Shown piece by piece: positions 1-9,680 of a stretch of DNA of 35,972 bases. A program made the translations under genes and the position numbers. This stretch comes from Gemmatimonas sp. (GTDB taxonomy: Bacteria; Gemmatimonadota; Gemmatimonadetes; Gemmatimonadales; Gemmatimonadaceae): NCBI GenBank assembly GCA_011390805.1, contig JAABRT010000031.1, positions 1 through 35,972 of the forward strand. Reading direction: 5' to 3'. How positions within the stretch are numbered: the stretch's first letter is position 1; each line of letters opens with the position of its first letter. The notes under the pieces were generated by a model, which saw nothing but the letters and a program-made list of their open reading frames with translations, was not told the origin of the DNA and ran no database searches.

Positions 1-62
1 GCGGCTGGTGAACGTGCTGGCGAGCAGCACACTGGCAAACACGCTGGCAGACACGCGCACGA

Positions 63-890
63 GTGAGCCGCATGCCTGTACGCAGCTCTGCCGATGCATC
101 GCATACCGGCATCCCGGTTGTATGCACGATGCTCAAACGCGAACGTGCACGCACGCTCGTGCGATCGGCGTTTCCGCGTCGCCGGGCACAGCTGTTGCCC
201 GTGAAATCACGTGATGAACTGGTGCAGCTGCTGTCGCAGCAGCTCATTGACGCGGTAATCGTAGACGGCGGTTTTGGTGAGGAGGTGGTGCGCGTGTTGC
301 CGCTGGCCGAAGATTATCCCTCGGCGCCGTTTTTCTTTGTGACGGCGATGCTGCCAACCGACGCACCGCTGGTTGGCCGAGCCGTTGAATGCGGCGCTGC
401 CGAAGTGCTGGTGGAAGGGGTAGACGACAGCTCCGCCCGATTGCTGGTGCAACAGCGCGGCTTCAGTCAGCGATTTGACGCGGCACTTGCTGAACCGCCC
501 GAGGTGCTGGGTTTGCGTACGCCGTTGCAGCTGCAACTGTGGCGAAGCCTGGTGCGACGCGCCGGCCGGCCGGTACGCACTGAACAGTTGGCGCGTGAAC
601 ATGGTGTATCGCGCGAACATTTGTCGCGCAGCTTTGCGAACGGTTCGGCGCCCACACTCAAGCGTGTGATTGACCTGGTGCGCGTGCTGGCAGCGGCTGA
701 GCTGTCAAAGAACCCGGGCTATGATGTGCGGGATGTGGCGGCGGTGCTGAGCTTTGCCAGTTCGTCGCATTTGTCGGGGACCACGCAGCGCCTGGTGAGT
801 GCCAAGGCGAGCAGTTTGAGCCGGCTCAGGACGGTGGATCTGCTGGAGCGGTTTGTGCAGACGCAGGGGGAGGGGGATGGTGAGGATTAG
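63..890 (+). CDS. AraC-family transcriptional regulator with receiver-like N-terminal domain
   Basis: Predicted DNA-binding regulator of 275 residues. The last 100 or so residues carry two helix-turn-helix units typical of AraC/XylS proteins: one near residues 172-192 (TEQLAREHGVSREHLSRSF) and a second near 222-243 (VRDVAAVLSFASSSHLS). Residues 18-125 alternate hydrophobic strands and helices like a response-regulator receiver, with an Asp at the end of the third strand (DAVIVDGG). Whether this domain is phosphorylated or degenerate cannot be told from sequence. The start is GTG at 63 or ATG at 72; the first predicted strand (GIPVV) needs one of these rather than the ATG at 129. The target is unknown. 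The next gene downstream is atpA, 430 bases away and behind a large palindrome, so co-transcription is unlikely. Confidence 0.85.
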   Translation: MSRMPVRSSADASHTGIPVVCTMLKRERARTLVRSAFPRRRAQLLPVKSRDELVQLLSQQLIDAVIVDGGFGEEVVRVLPLAEDYPSAPFFFVTAMLPTDAPLVGRAVECGAAEVLVEGVDDSSARLLVQQRGFSQRFDAALAEPPEVLGLRTPLQLQLWRSLVRRAGRPVRTEQLAREHGVSREHLSRSFANGSAPTLKRVIDLVRVLAAAELSKNPGYDVRDVAAVLSFASSSHLSGTTQRLVSAKASSLSRLRTVDLLERFVQTQGEGDGED

Positions 891-900
891 AAGTCGGCTG

Positions 901-927
901 CTGCACCTCGCTGGCCCCAGCGTGCAG
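901..927 (+). terminator. Possible terminator hairpin after the AraC-type regulator
   Basis: A perfect 6-bp stem with a 2-base loop (CGCTGG 909-914, CCAGCG 917-922) is extended by an outer CTGCA/TGCAG pairing (901-905 with 923-927) across a three-base bulge. It begins 10 bases after the stop codon. The following T-rich stretch is weak, so intrinsic termination is plausible rather than proven. Confidence 0.35.
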
Positions 928-932
928 TTCTG

Positions 933-1128
933 ATTCGTCTTTCCGGCCAATATGTGCCGTGGGGCCTTATGGCCTTAAAGCCTCGCTCAGATTCGTACAA
1001 TGGCGACCAGCGACGGCGCCTGCCCACGACGTCGCGGGCTGCGATCGGAGCTCTGTTCCAGCGTACGAAGCTGTTAGAGGCCATATGGCCTTAAGGCCTC
1101 AGGGCACATATTGGCCGCAACGACGAAT
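933..1128. repeat. 196-bp imperfect spacer-less palindrome upstream of atpA
   Basis: The sequence reads the same on both strands about a centre between 1030 and 1031. By hand alignment about 71 of 98 positions in each arm pair. The outermost 30 bases are the best conserved (25 of 30, including a perfect run GGCCAATATGTGCC at 945-958 against 1103-1116), and pairing is again strong at the centre (GCCC.CGACGTCG.GGGC). Pairing is weakest about 10-30 bases from the centre. Similarity stops abruptly outside 933 and 1128. No convincing ORF or target-site duplication is seen. It could be a MITE-like remnant, a cruciform-forming element or a transcribed hairpin. Confidence 0.85.
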
Positions 1129-1211
1129 AAAAGCGCGCGGCGACACCGATTTGCCCCTCATCCCGCCCCACCCGCTACATTCCCGCCATCACTCGCTTGC
1201 CTCGGCAAACT

Positions 1212-1233
1212 GCTTGTGATATTTTTCACAAGC
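1212..1233. promoter_or_regulatory. CRP/FNR-superfamily operator upstream of atpA
   Basis: The palindrome GCTTGTGA-N6-TCACAAGC is perfect over 8 bp per arm and contains TGTGA-N6-TCACA, the classical CRP half-site arrangement with the correct 6-bp spacer. It lies 87 bases before the atpA start codon. A TATACC hexamer follows directly at 1234-1239, and a TACATT hexamer sits upstream at 1176-1181; either may be a -10 element. The site could therefore activate or repress depending on which is used. A CRP-like regulator is not encoded in this window. Confidence 0.6.
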
Positions 1234-1320
1234 TATACCCGAAGCGGTGCGTCATCGTAATCTCCACTCTACGACAGCGCGCCGACGTTCCTATTCCCGT
1301 GTCACACTACGACCGCTCTT

Positions 1321-2892
1321 ATGGCCACCCAGACCGCACTTCGTCCCGGCGAGATCAAGGATATTCTGCTTCGTGAAATCGAGGCCGCCGACCTGCACGA
1401 ACTCGACATCGACGAAGTCGGCACCGTGCTCGAAGTCAAAGACGGTATCGCGCGCATTTACGGACTCGGCAAAGCAATGGCCGGCGAAATGCTCGAGATC
1501 AAGTCGTCCGAAACCGGCGAGTCGATCACGGCGCTCGCGCTCAACCTCGAAGAAGACAACATTGGCGCCGTTATTCTTGGCGACTATCTCAAGCTGAAAG
1601 AAGGCGACGAAGCCCGTCGCACCGGCCGCGTACTCGAAGTACCGGTTGGTCCGGAGCTCGTTGGTCGCGTTGTTGATCCGCTCGGTCGTCCGATTGACGG
1701 ACTCGGCGCAATCGACGCCAAGCACACGCGCAAAGTTGAATCGATGGCGCCCGGTATCATCGTGCGTACTCCGGTTAAGGAGCCGATGCAGACGGGTATC
1801 AAGGCCATTGACGCCATGATCCCGATCGGTCGCGGTCAGCGCGAACTCATCATCGGTGACCGTGGTACCGGCAAGACGGCCATCGCCGTTGACACGATCA
1901 TCAACCAGAAGGGCAAAGGCGTCACCTGCGTGTACGTGGCCATCGGTCAGAAGGCATCCACGATTGCCGGTGTGGTTGACCGGCTCAAGGAAGCCGGCGC
2001 CATGGAGTACACGATCGTTGTGGCCGCCAGTGCATCCGATCCGGCACCGATGCTCTACATCGCGCCCTACTCGGGTTGCGCGATGGCCGAGTACTTCATG
2101 TACAACGAAGGTCAGCCCACGTTGTGCGTGTATGACGACTTGTCCAAGCAGGCCGCGGCGTATCGTCAGCTCTCGCTCGTGCTGCGTCGTCCGCCGGGAC
2201 GTGAAGCCTATCCTGGTGACGTGTTCTACCTCCACTCACGTTTGCTCGAGCGCGCGGCCAAGCTGCGCGAAGACGAGGGCGTGGTTGACGGTGTGACCAT
2301 TCTCAAGCCGGGCGGTTCACTCACCGCGCTGCCGATCATTGAAACGCAGGCCGGTGACGTGTCGGCGTACATCCCGACCAACGTTATTTCCATCACCGAC
2401 GGTCAGATCTTCCTTGAAACCGACCTGTTCAACGCCGGTGTGCGTCCGGCCGTGAACGTTGGTATCTCGGTATCACGCGTTGGTGGTTCTGCGCAGACCA
2501 AGGCCATGAAGGGTGTGGCCGGTCGTCTTCGTCTCGACCTCGCACAGTTCCGCGAACTCGAAGCGTTCTCCGCGTTTGCATCAGACCTCGATGCGGCCAC
2601 CAAGCGTCAGCTTGAGCGCGGTGCACGTACGGTTGAGATCCTCAAGCAGGGTCAGTACGCGCCGATGTCGGTTGAAGGACAGGTGATGTCGATTTACGCG
2701 GTAACCAACGGCTTCCTGGACGGAATCGACACAGCCAAGGTTCGCGACTGGGAGCAGGGTTTCCAGGAGTACATGCGCGCGCAGTATCCGCAGGTGGGTG
2801 ACACCATCCGCACGAGCAAGGCGCTGTCCAAGGAAACCGAGGCCGATCTCAAGCGCGGCATTGAGGCGTACAACAAGCAGTTCGTCAAGTAA
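1321..2892 (+). CDS. atpA: F1Fo ATP synthase subunit alpha
   Basis: Non-catalytic nucleotide-binding subunit of the F1 head, 523 residues, close to the family's usual length of about 500-515. The N-terminal beta-barrel region has the usual [16 protein letters not shown] motif. The P-loop lies at residues 179-186 and reads GDRGTGKT, where most family members have GDRQTGKT, so one P-loop residue is altered. The arginine finger region ([13 protein letters not shown]) is intact, as is the C-terminal helical domain. It is the first of four F1 genes in the order alpha-gamma-beta-epsilon. The delta gene atpH and the F0 genes, which often precede atpA, are absent upstream. No Shine-Dalgarno sequence is visible before the ATG. 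Confidence 0.98.
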   Translation: MATQTALRPGEIKDILLREIEAADLHELDIDEVGTVLEVKDGIARIYGLGKAMAGEMLEIKSSETGESITALALNLEEDNIGAVILGDYLKLKEGDEARRTGRVLEVPVGPELVGRVVDPLGRPIDGLGAIDAKHTRKVESMAPGIIVRTPVKEPMQTGIKAIDAMIPIGRGQRELIIGDRGTGKTAIAVDTIINQKGKGVTCVYVAIGQKASTIAGVVDRLKEAGAMEYTIVVAASASDPAPMLYIAPYSGCAMAEYFMYNEGQPTLCVYDDLSKQAAAYRQLSLVLRRPPGREAYPGDVFYLHSRLLERAAKLREDEGVVDGVTILKPGGSLTALPIIETQAGDVSAYIPTNVISITDGQIFLETDLFNAGVRPAVNVGISVSRVGGSAQTKAMKGVAGRLRLDLAQFRELEAFSAFASDLDAATKRQLERGARTVEILKQGQYAPMSVEGQVMSIYAVTNGFLDGIDTAKVRDWEQGFQEYMRAQYPQVGDTIRTSKALSKETEADLKRGIEAYNKQFVK

Positions 2893-2918
2893 GCGCGCTC
2901 CGACCCCCGTACTGAATC

Positions 2919-3779
2919 ATGGCAAAAGGACGCGAACTCAAAGGTCGCATCAAATCCGTCGAGAACACGCGCAAGATCACGCGTACGATGGAAATGGTGG
3001 CGGCCAGCAAAATGAAGCGCGCCACCGACCGCGTGGCGGCGGCGCGCCCGTACGCTCTGGCGCTCGGTGAAGTTCTGGCGCGCCTGGTGCGTCCGGAAAT
3101 CGCCGAGAAGTTTCCGCTGCTGCGTCAGCCGGCGAGCAAGCGCAAGGTTGCGCTGCTGTTGCTCACGGCCAATCGTGGATTGTGTGGTGCGTTCAACACG
3201 AATCTGATTCGTGAGGCGCGTGCACGCATTGCGGAGCTCGAAGCGCAGGGTGCAGAGGTTGAAGTACACATTGTCGGCAAGAAGGGCATCGCGTTCTTCA
3301 AGTATCTCGGTCGCTCCATTTCGTCGGAGCGTATCGACATCGGTGACCGTCCGTCGGCCGCCGACGCGGCGTCGCTGATTGACGCGCTGACCGATCGTTT
3401 CGCGAAGGGTGAGCTGGACGGCGTGCACATCACGTACGCGAAGTTCCAGTCGGCGTTGTCCACGCCGCCTACCACGGAGCAGGTTGTGCCGGTGGTTCCA
3501 CCGGCAACACAGGGAACGCCGCGTGATTTTCTGCTCGCTCCCGATGCGGAAACCATCGTGGAATCGCTCTTGCCGGCGTACGTGCGCAACATGGTGTATC
3601 GCGCGCTGGTGGAAACGGTGGCCGGTGAGCAGAGTGCTCGTCGTACCGCCATGAAAAATGCGACCGACAACGCGAGTGACATGATCACGTTGCTGCGTCG
3701 CACGTACAACTCCGCGCGTCAGGCGCAGATCACGCAGGAAATCGCGGAAATCGTGGGCGGCGCTGCCGCACTCGAGTGA
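2919..3779 (+). CDS. atpG: F1Fo ATP synthase subunit gamma
   Basis: Central rotor shaft of F1, 286 residues, normal length. The N-terminal helix has the family signature (KGRIKSVENTRKITRTMEMVAASKMKRA split by short gaps in related proteins), and the C-terminal helix (NASDMITLLRR...QAQITQEIAEI) matches the conserved part that turns inside the alpha3beta3 ring. It lies 26 bases after atpA in the same direction and almost certainly belongs to the same transcript. The upstream sequence lacks a Shine-Dalgarno motif, as with atpA and atpD. Confidence 0.97.
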   Translation: MAKGRELKGRIKSVENTRKITRTMEMVAASKMKRATDRVAAARPYALALGEVLARLVRPEIAEKFPLLRQPASKRKVALLLLTANRGLCGAFNTNLIREARARIAELEAQGAEVEVHIVGKKGIAFFKYLGRSISSERIDIGDRPSAADAASLIDALTDRFAKGELDGVHITYAKFQSALSTPPTTEQVVPVVPPATQGTPRDFLLAPDAETIVESLLPAYVRNMVYRALVETVAGEQSARRTAMKNATDNASDMITLLRRTYNSARQAQITQEIAEIVGGAAALE

Positions 3780-5261
<1,482 letters not shown>

Positions 5262-5268
5262 GGCGCAC

Positions 5269-5532
5269 GTGGCCGGGACGTTGCAGGTCTCCGTGATTTC
5301 GCCGGAGCAGGTGTTGTTTGAAGGGCCGGCGTCGGCAGTGACGGCGCCGGGCTTCGACGGCGAGATGGGCATTCTGCCCATGCATGCACCACTCATGACG
5401 CTGCTCGGCAACGGGACGTTGCGCATTGAGTCTACGGGCGGCATGAAGCAGTTCCGTGTGTCCGGCGGTTTTCTGCAGGTCGTAGACGACACGGTGCGTG
5501 TGGTAACTGAAGAAGCCAGCGCCGTAGCGTAA
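5269..5532 (+). CDS. atpC: F1Fo ATP synthase subunit epsilon, short form
   Basis: Rotor foot subunit of F1. The 87 residues cover only the N-terminal beta-sandwich (LQVSVISPEQVLFEG, FDGEMGILPMHAPLMTLL, a late FRVSGGFLQV strand). The C-terminal helix pair that inhibits ATP hydrolysis in E. coli and Bacillus (family length about 130-140 residues) is missing. The frame ends in a normal TAA, directly followed by a terminator, so this is a natural short form and not a frameshift. Short epsilon subunits are known in some other phyla, such as Chlorobi. The start is GTG with GAGG just upstream, 7 bases after atpD. Confidence 0.93.
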   Translation: MAGTLQVSVISPEQVLFEGPASAVTAPGFDGEMGILPMHAPLMTLLGNGTLRIESTGGMKQFRVSGGFLQVVDDTVRVVTEEASAVA

Positions 5533-5557
5533 GTCATCACGGCAGGTGGTGTGAACG

Positions 5558-5596
5558 AACGGAGATCAACGCGAACGTTGGTCTCCGTTTTTGTTT
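5558..5596 (+). terminator. Rho-independent terminator of the atpAGDC operon
   Basis: A 14-bp stem (5558-5571 with 5576-5589, one G-T wobble) closes on a CGAA tetraloop and is followed by TTTTTGTTT. It starts 26 bases after the atpC stop codon and is a textbook intrinsic terminator for the F1 operon. Confidence 0.93.
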
Positions 5597-5746
5597 GCGT
5601 GTCGCACGTCACGGTCTCGCAGGCGCCAGCCGGATTACGGCCCCCGGAGGACGTGCAGCTCGCAACCGTTTGACGCGATGGAACCGTCCAACGTGTGTCA
5701 CGTAGTAACAGCAGGTTTTCGCGTCCGTCACTCCCTGGAGTTTTCT

Positions 5747-6454
5747 ATGTCGTCTTTTCCGTCCGATTGTGGTTTGACCGTGCAGCGTCGTGCGCGCGCC
5801 GCAAGGTTCTGTTCGCTGTCAGTGTTTGCGGGTGCGTTGTTGATGCTGCCGTCGGTGGTACAGGCGCAGGCGCTTAACTACCCCGCCATGCAGATCCCCA
5901 CCGTGTCATACCGTGATTACAGCGCGGTGCTGGTGGGAAGCAGGGGGTCGATGGCCATGTTTCAGTGGCGCGAAGGGATCTCTGATGAACTGCACCTCGG
6001 GCTTGATGCCGGCTTGTACGATTCGAGTGTGCCGGGCGCACGTACCGCGTTGTTTGTGGCCGGCAATCTGGGCTATGAACTCACGCGTGCGACCGATGAT
6101 CAGCCGATTGATGTGCTGTTGACCACCGGCCTTGGGCTCTCGATCAGAAACAGTCGTACGAGCGTGCGTTTGCCGCTGGGCGCGTCAATCGGTCATCGGT
6201 TTGAGCTTGATCAGGGCATGGCCGTGACACCCTTCGTACATCCGCGCGTCTCGATTGATATTTGCTCGAGCTGTTCACCGAGAGGTCGCAGTCAGTCCGA
6301 TGTGTCGCTCAACTTTGACGTTGGCGGCAACTTCGAAATCAACCGTCGCCTTGCCATCCGTGCGGCGGTGCTGTTCAGTGGCGCTGAACAGTACGGCAGC
6401 GATGAAGCGGTAGCGGTGGGATTGGTGTGGACGCCTGAGGGGTTGCGGCGGTAG
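5747..6454 (+). CDS. Predicted outer-membrane beta-barrel protein, function unknown
   Basis: Secreted protein of 235 residues. A basic N-terminus (residues 14-20) is followed by a hydrophobic stretch (LSVFAGALLMLPSVVQAQA) with a likely signal peptidase site after VQA. The mature part is made of short alternating strands ending in aromatic or polar residues and closes with a hydrophobic strand (VAVGLVWTP), as in small outer-membrane barrels. The frame is open further upstream to 5591, but the ATG at 5747 is preceded by CTGGAG at a good distance and gives a proper signal peptide, so it was chosen. The gene stands alone between the atp terminator and the convergent waaA gene. The family is not recognised. 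Confidence 0.75.
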   Translation: MSSFPSDCGLTVQRRARAARFCSLSVFAGALLMLPSVVQAQALNYPAMQIPTVSYRDYSAVLVGSRGSMAMFQWREGISDELHLGLDAGLYDSSVPGARTALFVAGNLGYELTRATDDQPIDVLLTTGLGLSIRNSRTSVRLPLGASIGHRFELDQGMAVTPFVHPRVSIDICSSCSPRGRSQSDVSLNFDVGGNFEINRRLAIRAAVLFSGAEQYGSDEAVAVGLVWTPEGLRR

Positions 6455-6470
6455 AAGCGAAAACGCCGGC

Positions 6471-6509
6471 TGGCGAGGCACGCGGGTGGTTACCTGTCGT
6501 GCCTCGCCG
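6471..6509. terminator. Shared hairpin between convergent genes
   Basis: A perfect 11-bp inverted repeat (GGCGAGGCACG 6472-6482, CGTGCCTCGCC 6498-6508) lies between the convergent barrel-protein gene and waaA. A short T run is seen only on the minus-strand side, after an intervening GC stretch. It probably serves both genes, but the U-tracts are poor. Confidence 0.5.
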
Positions 6510-6512
6510 CTG

Positions 6513-7901
6513 CTAGCCTGCCGCCAGCCCGCGCCGCTCCACCAGCGACTCCAGAACGTCGACTACGCGCCGAGTGCTGCCGAGCCCTTCCTGCACCAGC
6601 TCCCGGGCCTGTACGCCGTTCTGGACGCGTACAAGGTCGTTTTCAGACCACAGTGCAAGCTGCGCCTCGATTTCTTCGCTTGAGTGCACGCGTACCGCAC
6701 CTCCACGCTGCAGCAGCTCACCGGCCTCCCGCGCATTCGCATACTGAGGGCCAAAGAGCACGGGAATGCCAAAGGCTGCCGGTTCGAGCACCGAATGCAG
6801 CCCGGCGCCGTGAAAGCCACCGCCCACAAATGCCATGGTGCCGAGCGCGTACAGGTCGCCAAGCACACCAATGCGGTCTACCAGAAGTACGCGCCACGGG
6901 GCGCGCGGATCGCGTTCCGACTCCGACAGGCGCACCAACGGCAGTTCGAAGCGCGCGGCCCAATCACTGATGGGCGAAAGGTGGGACGGTGTTGGTTCGT
7001 GTGGCGCGATGATCACACGTGCTGTTGGATACGCTCGCATCCACTCGAGCAACGCGGGCAGCAGCGCCGCCTCGTCAGACGGCCAGGTGGAACCGCACAC
7101 GAGTACCTGATGGGTTGACGGGTTAGGACGCAACCTGCTGGCGGCATCTTTCGCGTCGTTTCGCGGTAGCTCGTCTGCTGCCCCAGCCGCCGCACTTGGC
7201 AGCAACGAGCGCACCCAATGGTTCGCATCTACGGCCCGCGCGCGCGCCCACACCTGGTCCATGCGCGTATCGCCGGTCACGCTCACGCGATCGGCGTGCA
7301 CGCCAAGGGCAACCAGACGTGACGCGTCGGCGTCGGCGATTGCGCCAACAGCGCTGAGCGAGCGGTAAGCATCGTGAAGCAGCGCGCGGGCCATGGCACC
7401 CTGTCTCCCCGAGTTGGACGCAAGTGTGGCACTGATCAGCGCCGTGGCTACACCGCGCGCATGTGCTGCCTCCGCGAGAACGGGCCACACATCGAGCTTC
7501 ACAAAGGCAAGTGCGTCTGGTTGCCAGGCGTCGAGCAACGCTGCGGCTTCGCGCGCACCGTCAAATGGCAGCACGTCGCAGAAATCGACGTTCAGTTTAC
7601 GCGCAAAACTTTCCGCACTGGGCGAGAAGTACGTGTACGCCAGCTGCCAGTCGGGGTGCGCCGCACGCAGCGCTTCGAGCACGGGACGCGCCTGCAGTCC
7701 CTCGCCCACCGAGGGGGCGTGCAGCCATACGAGTGGGCGACGGATGTCACGCTGCGCCGCACTCGCGCGAATGCGACCCAGCACACCGTGACGCAGTGCA
7801 AACGAGCGGGTGACCTTGGACTCGCTTTCCGGGGCAAGCCGCGTTGCTACGCGCGCCAATGCGACGGCAACAGCCCAGATCGGACGCAGCACAGGATGCA
7901 C
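6513..7901 (-). CDS. waaA: 3-deoxy-D-manno-octulosonic acid (Kdo) transferase
   Basis: Transfers Kdo from CMP-Kdo to lipid IVA at the inner membrane, the first step of lipopolysaccharide core synthesis (GT30 family). The protein has 462 residues, slightly longer than the usual 420-440. The N-terminus has a weak hydrophobic anchor (IWAVAVALARVA). The family motif HAPSVGEG is at 61-68, with E67 matching the catalytic glutamate. GDTRMDQV is at 210-217, GSTWPSDE marks the start of the second Rossmann domain, and a FVGGGFHGAGLHSVLEPAAF motif lies near 375. It shows that this organism makes Kdo-containing LPS. It lies 84 bases downstream of the symporter gene on the same strand, possibly co-transcribed. 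The start codon is not certain. Confidence 0.93.
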   Translation of the reverse strand: MHPVLRPIWAVAVALARVATRLAPESESKVTRSFALRHGVLGRIRASAAQRDIRRPLVWLHAPSVGEGLQARPVLEALRAAHPDWQLAYTYFSPSAESFARKLNVDFCDVLPFDGAREAAALLDAWQPDALAFVKLDVWPVLAEAAHARGVATALISATLASNSGRQGAMARALLHDAYRSLSAVGAIADADASRLVALGVHADRVSVTGDTRMDQVWARARAVDANHWVRSLLPSAAAGAADELPRNDAKDAASRLRPNPSTHQVLVCGSTWPSDEAALLPALLEWMRAYPTARVIIAPHEPTPSHLSPISDWAARFELPLVRLSESERDPRAPWRVLLVDRIGVLGDLYALGTMAFVGGGFHGAGLHSVLEPAAFGIPVLFGPQYANAREAGELLQRGGAVRVHSSEEIEAQLALWSENDLVRVQNGVQARELVQEGLGSTRRVVDVLESLVERRGLAAG

Positions 7902-7985
7902 GAGTGTCGCTCAGGCGAGCGGTGGAATGACGCGCGATCGCAGCACTGCCCGGATGCACATCAGGTGCTCGCGATCGTGCGCGCG

Positions 7986-9674
7986 CTACGAGCGTGCCGG
8001 CTGCGCAGGCGCCGGTCCACTGCTCAGGAGCAGTCCAACTACCACGACGGTCACCGCACCAATCACGTTGTGCCACAAGAACGAAATACTTGGTGCGCCA
8101 AACGACACCGCTGCTACCGCAACCATTCCGGAAATCAGTCCGATAAACGCACCGAGTGCGCGCGCGCGGGGCAGCATGGCGAGCAAAAAGACACCGAGAA
8201 TGGAGCCGTAGAAAAACGAACCAAAGCGATTGACGACTTCAATGAGCGAGCCAAGTGTCGCGGCGTAGGTAGCCACAAAACAGGCGAACAAACCCCACAC
8301 GGCGGTCGCAATTTTTGATACTTTGAGATAATGCGCGTCGCTGGCCACCGGAACGAACCACCGCTGATAAAAATCCACCACGGTGGCAGTGGAGAGCGAG
8401 TTGAGCTCTGCTGCAATGCTCGACATCGCGGCCGCGAGTACGGCGGCGAGGAAAATGCCCGCCAGTCCGATAGGCAGATGATCGAGCACAAAGCGCGGAA
8501 TGATGTAGTTCACATCGCGCGACGCCTGACCGGTTACCGTTTCGGCCTTGGCCAACGCTTCAGTACGCACGTCGGTGACCACCGCTTCGGCCGAACGGAA
8601 TGCATCGAGTGCGCGTGACTCTGCGGCCGCATCGCTGGCCGCACGTGCCGACACCACATTGCGCGCGGACTGTTCGCGCTCTACACCGGCGGCGCGATAG
8701 CGCTGTTCAAGCGCGGCAAACTCCGCCGGCTGCGCCTCACGCACCTGTTGTTCGTGCGCCGGATTGTAGAGCAGTGGTGGCGCCTGAAAGAGATAGAACA
8801 GAAACACCAGCACACCCACCAACAGCACCAGCGCCTGCAGGGGAATCTTCCAGTAGGCGCTCATCAGCAGTGAGCTGCGTGCTTCGTCTACCGAACGGGC
8901 GGTGAGGTAACGCTGCACCTGACTCTGGTCGGTACCGAAGTACGACAGCATGAGAAATGTGCCGCCCAGCACACCGCTCCAGAACGTGTAGGTCTTGGTG
9001 AGGTCGAACGAAAAGTCGAATACATCAAGCCGGCCCGTGGCACCGGCCACTCGCAGCGCATCATCGAGCGGTACGGGCATGCGCAGCAGCAAGACAATCA
9101 CAATGGCCGTGAGTGCGGAAACAATCACCACCATCTGTTTGACGTCGGCCCAGGTGACGGCCTGCACACCGCCGAGCACCGTGTAGAGGACTGTTGGTAC
9201 ACCGATGAGTGCGACCGACCACGTGAGATTCCAGCCAAACACCGCGGCAAAGACAACAGCGGGCGCGGCGATGATAGTGCCCGCCGACATGCCGCGCGAC
9301 ATGAGAAACAGAAAGCTTGTGAGCGAGCGCGTCTTTGCGTCGAAGCGCCGCTCGAGGTACTCGTACGCCGTATAGACCTTCGCACCGTGAAGAAACGGCA
9401 CGAGCGTGACGCCCAGAATCACCATGGCCAGCGGCAGTCCAAAGTAGAACTGCACAAACCGAAGGCCGTCTGTCGCGCCCTGCCCGGTGGTACCAATCAG
9501 CGTGACAGCCGACAGCTGCGTGGCCATGACCGACAGGCCAACCGCCCACCATGGCAGGTTGCGGTTGGCCAGAAAGTAGCCTTCGATGTTGACGGTGCCT
9601 TTGGTGCGGCGCAGTCCGTCCCATACCACATACACGATGTACGTGACCAGAATGACCCAGTTAATCCAATGCAT
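7986..9674 (-). CDS. Sodium:solute symporter (SSS family)
   Basis: Multi-pass membrane transporter of 562 residues with about 13 predicted membrane segments, which imports a small solute using Na+. The first helices show the family's conserved stretch (LSVMATQLSAVTLIGTTGQG, residues 47-66), and the Na+-site region AAAMSSIAAELNSLSTA is at 414-430. The substrate cannot be assigned. An odd feature is an 87-residue polar, Ala/Glu/Arg-rich insertion at 302-388 between two membrane segments, which looks like a soluble helical hairpin. A 35-residue membrane peptide gene ends 6 bases before the start codon. NQR encoded nearby would supply the Na+ gradient. Confidence 0.92.
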   Translation of the reverse strand: MHWINWVILVTYIVYVVWDGLRRTKGTVNIEGYFLANRNLPWWAVGLSVMATQLSAVTLIGTTGQGATDGLRFVQFYFGLPLAMVILGVTLVPFLHGAKVYTAYEYLERRFDAKTRSLTSFLFLMSRGMSAGTIIAAPAVVFAAVFGWNLTWSVALIGVPTVLYTVLGGVQAVTWADVKQMVVIVSALTAIVIVLLLRMPVPLDDALRVAGATGRLDVFDFSFDLTKTYTFWSGVLGGTFLMLSYFGTDQSQVQRYLTARSVDEARSSLLMSAYWKIPLQALVLLVGVLVFLFYLFQAPPLLYNPAHEQQVREAQPAEFAALEQRYRAAGVEREQSARNVVSARAASDAAAESRALDAFRSAEAVVTDVRTEALAKAETVTGQASRDVNYIIPRFVLDHLPIGLAGIFLAAVLAAAMSSIAAELNSLSTATVVDFYQRWFVPVASDAHYLKVSKIATAVWGLFACFVATYAATLGSLIEVVNRFGSFFYGSILGVFLLAMLPRARALGAFIGLISGMVAVAAVSFGAPSISFLWHNVIGAVTVVVVGLLLSSGPAPAQPARS

Positions 9675-9680
9675 ACCGGG

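Noticed and set aside
1-99. Partial gene at the left edge: a plus-strand frame ending at 64-66 (GTGA overlap with the regulator), a second plus-strand frame running to 214, and a minus-strand frame with a signal-peptide-like start (MRVSASVFASVLLAS) at about position 60.
   Set aside because: Only 60 bases are visible and all three readings have acceptable codon use, so none can be chosen. The minus-strand reading is attractive as a divergent exported protein but would leave no promoter space.
959-1219. 86-residue open frame across the palindrome.
   Set aside because: It is a by-product of the palindromic sequence, has no ribosome site and ends in unrelated low-complexity sequence.
1291-2235. 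Long minus-strand open frame opposite atpA.
   Set aside because: It is rich in His, Arg and Gly as expected for an antisense shadow of a GC-rich gene; atpA is certain.
7374-8318. 314-residue plus-strand frame opposite waaA and the symporter.
   Set aside because: It spans the boundary of two real minus-strand genes and is Arg/His/Gln-rich with no recognisable domain.
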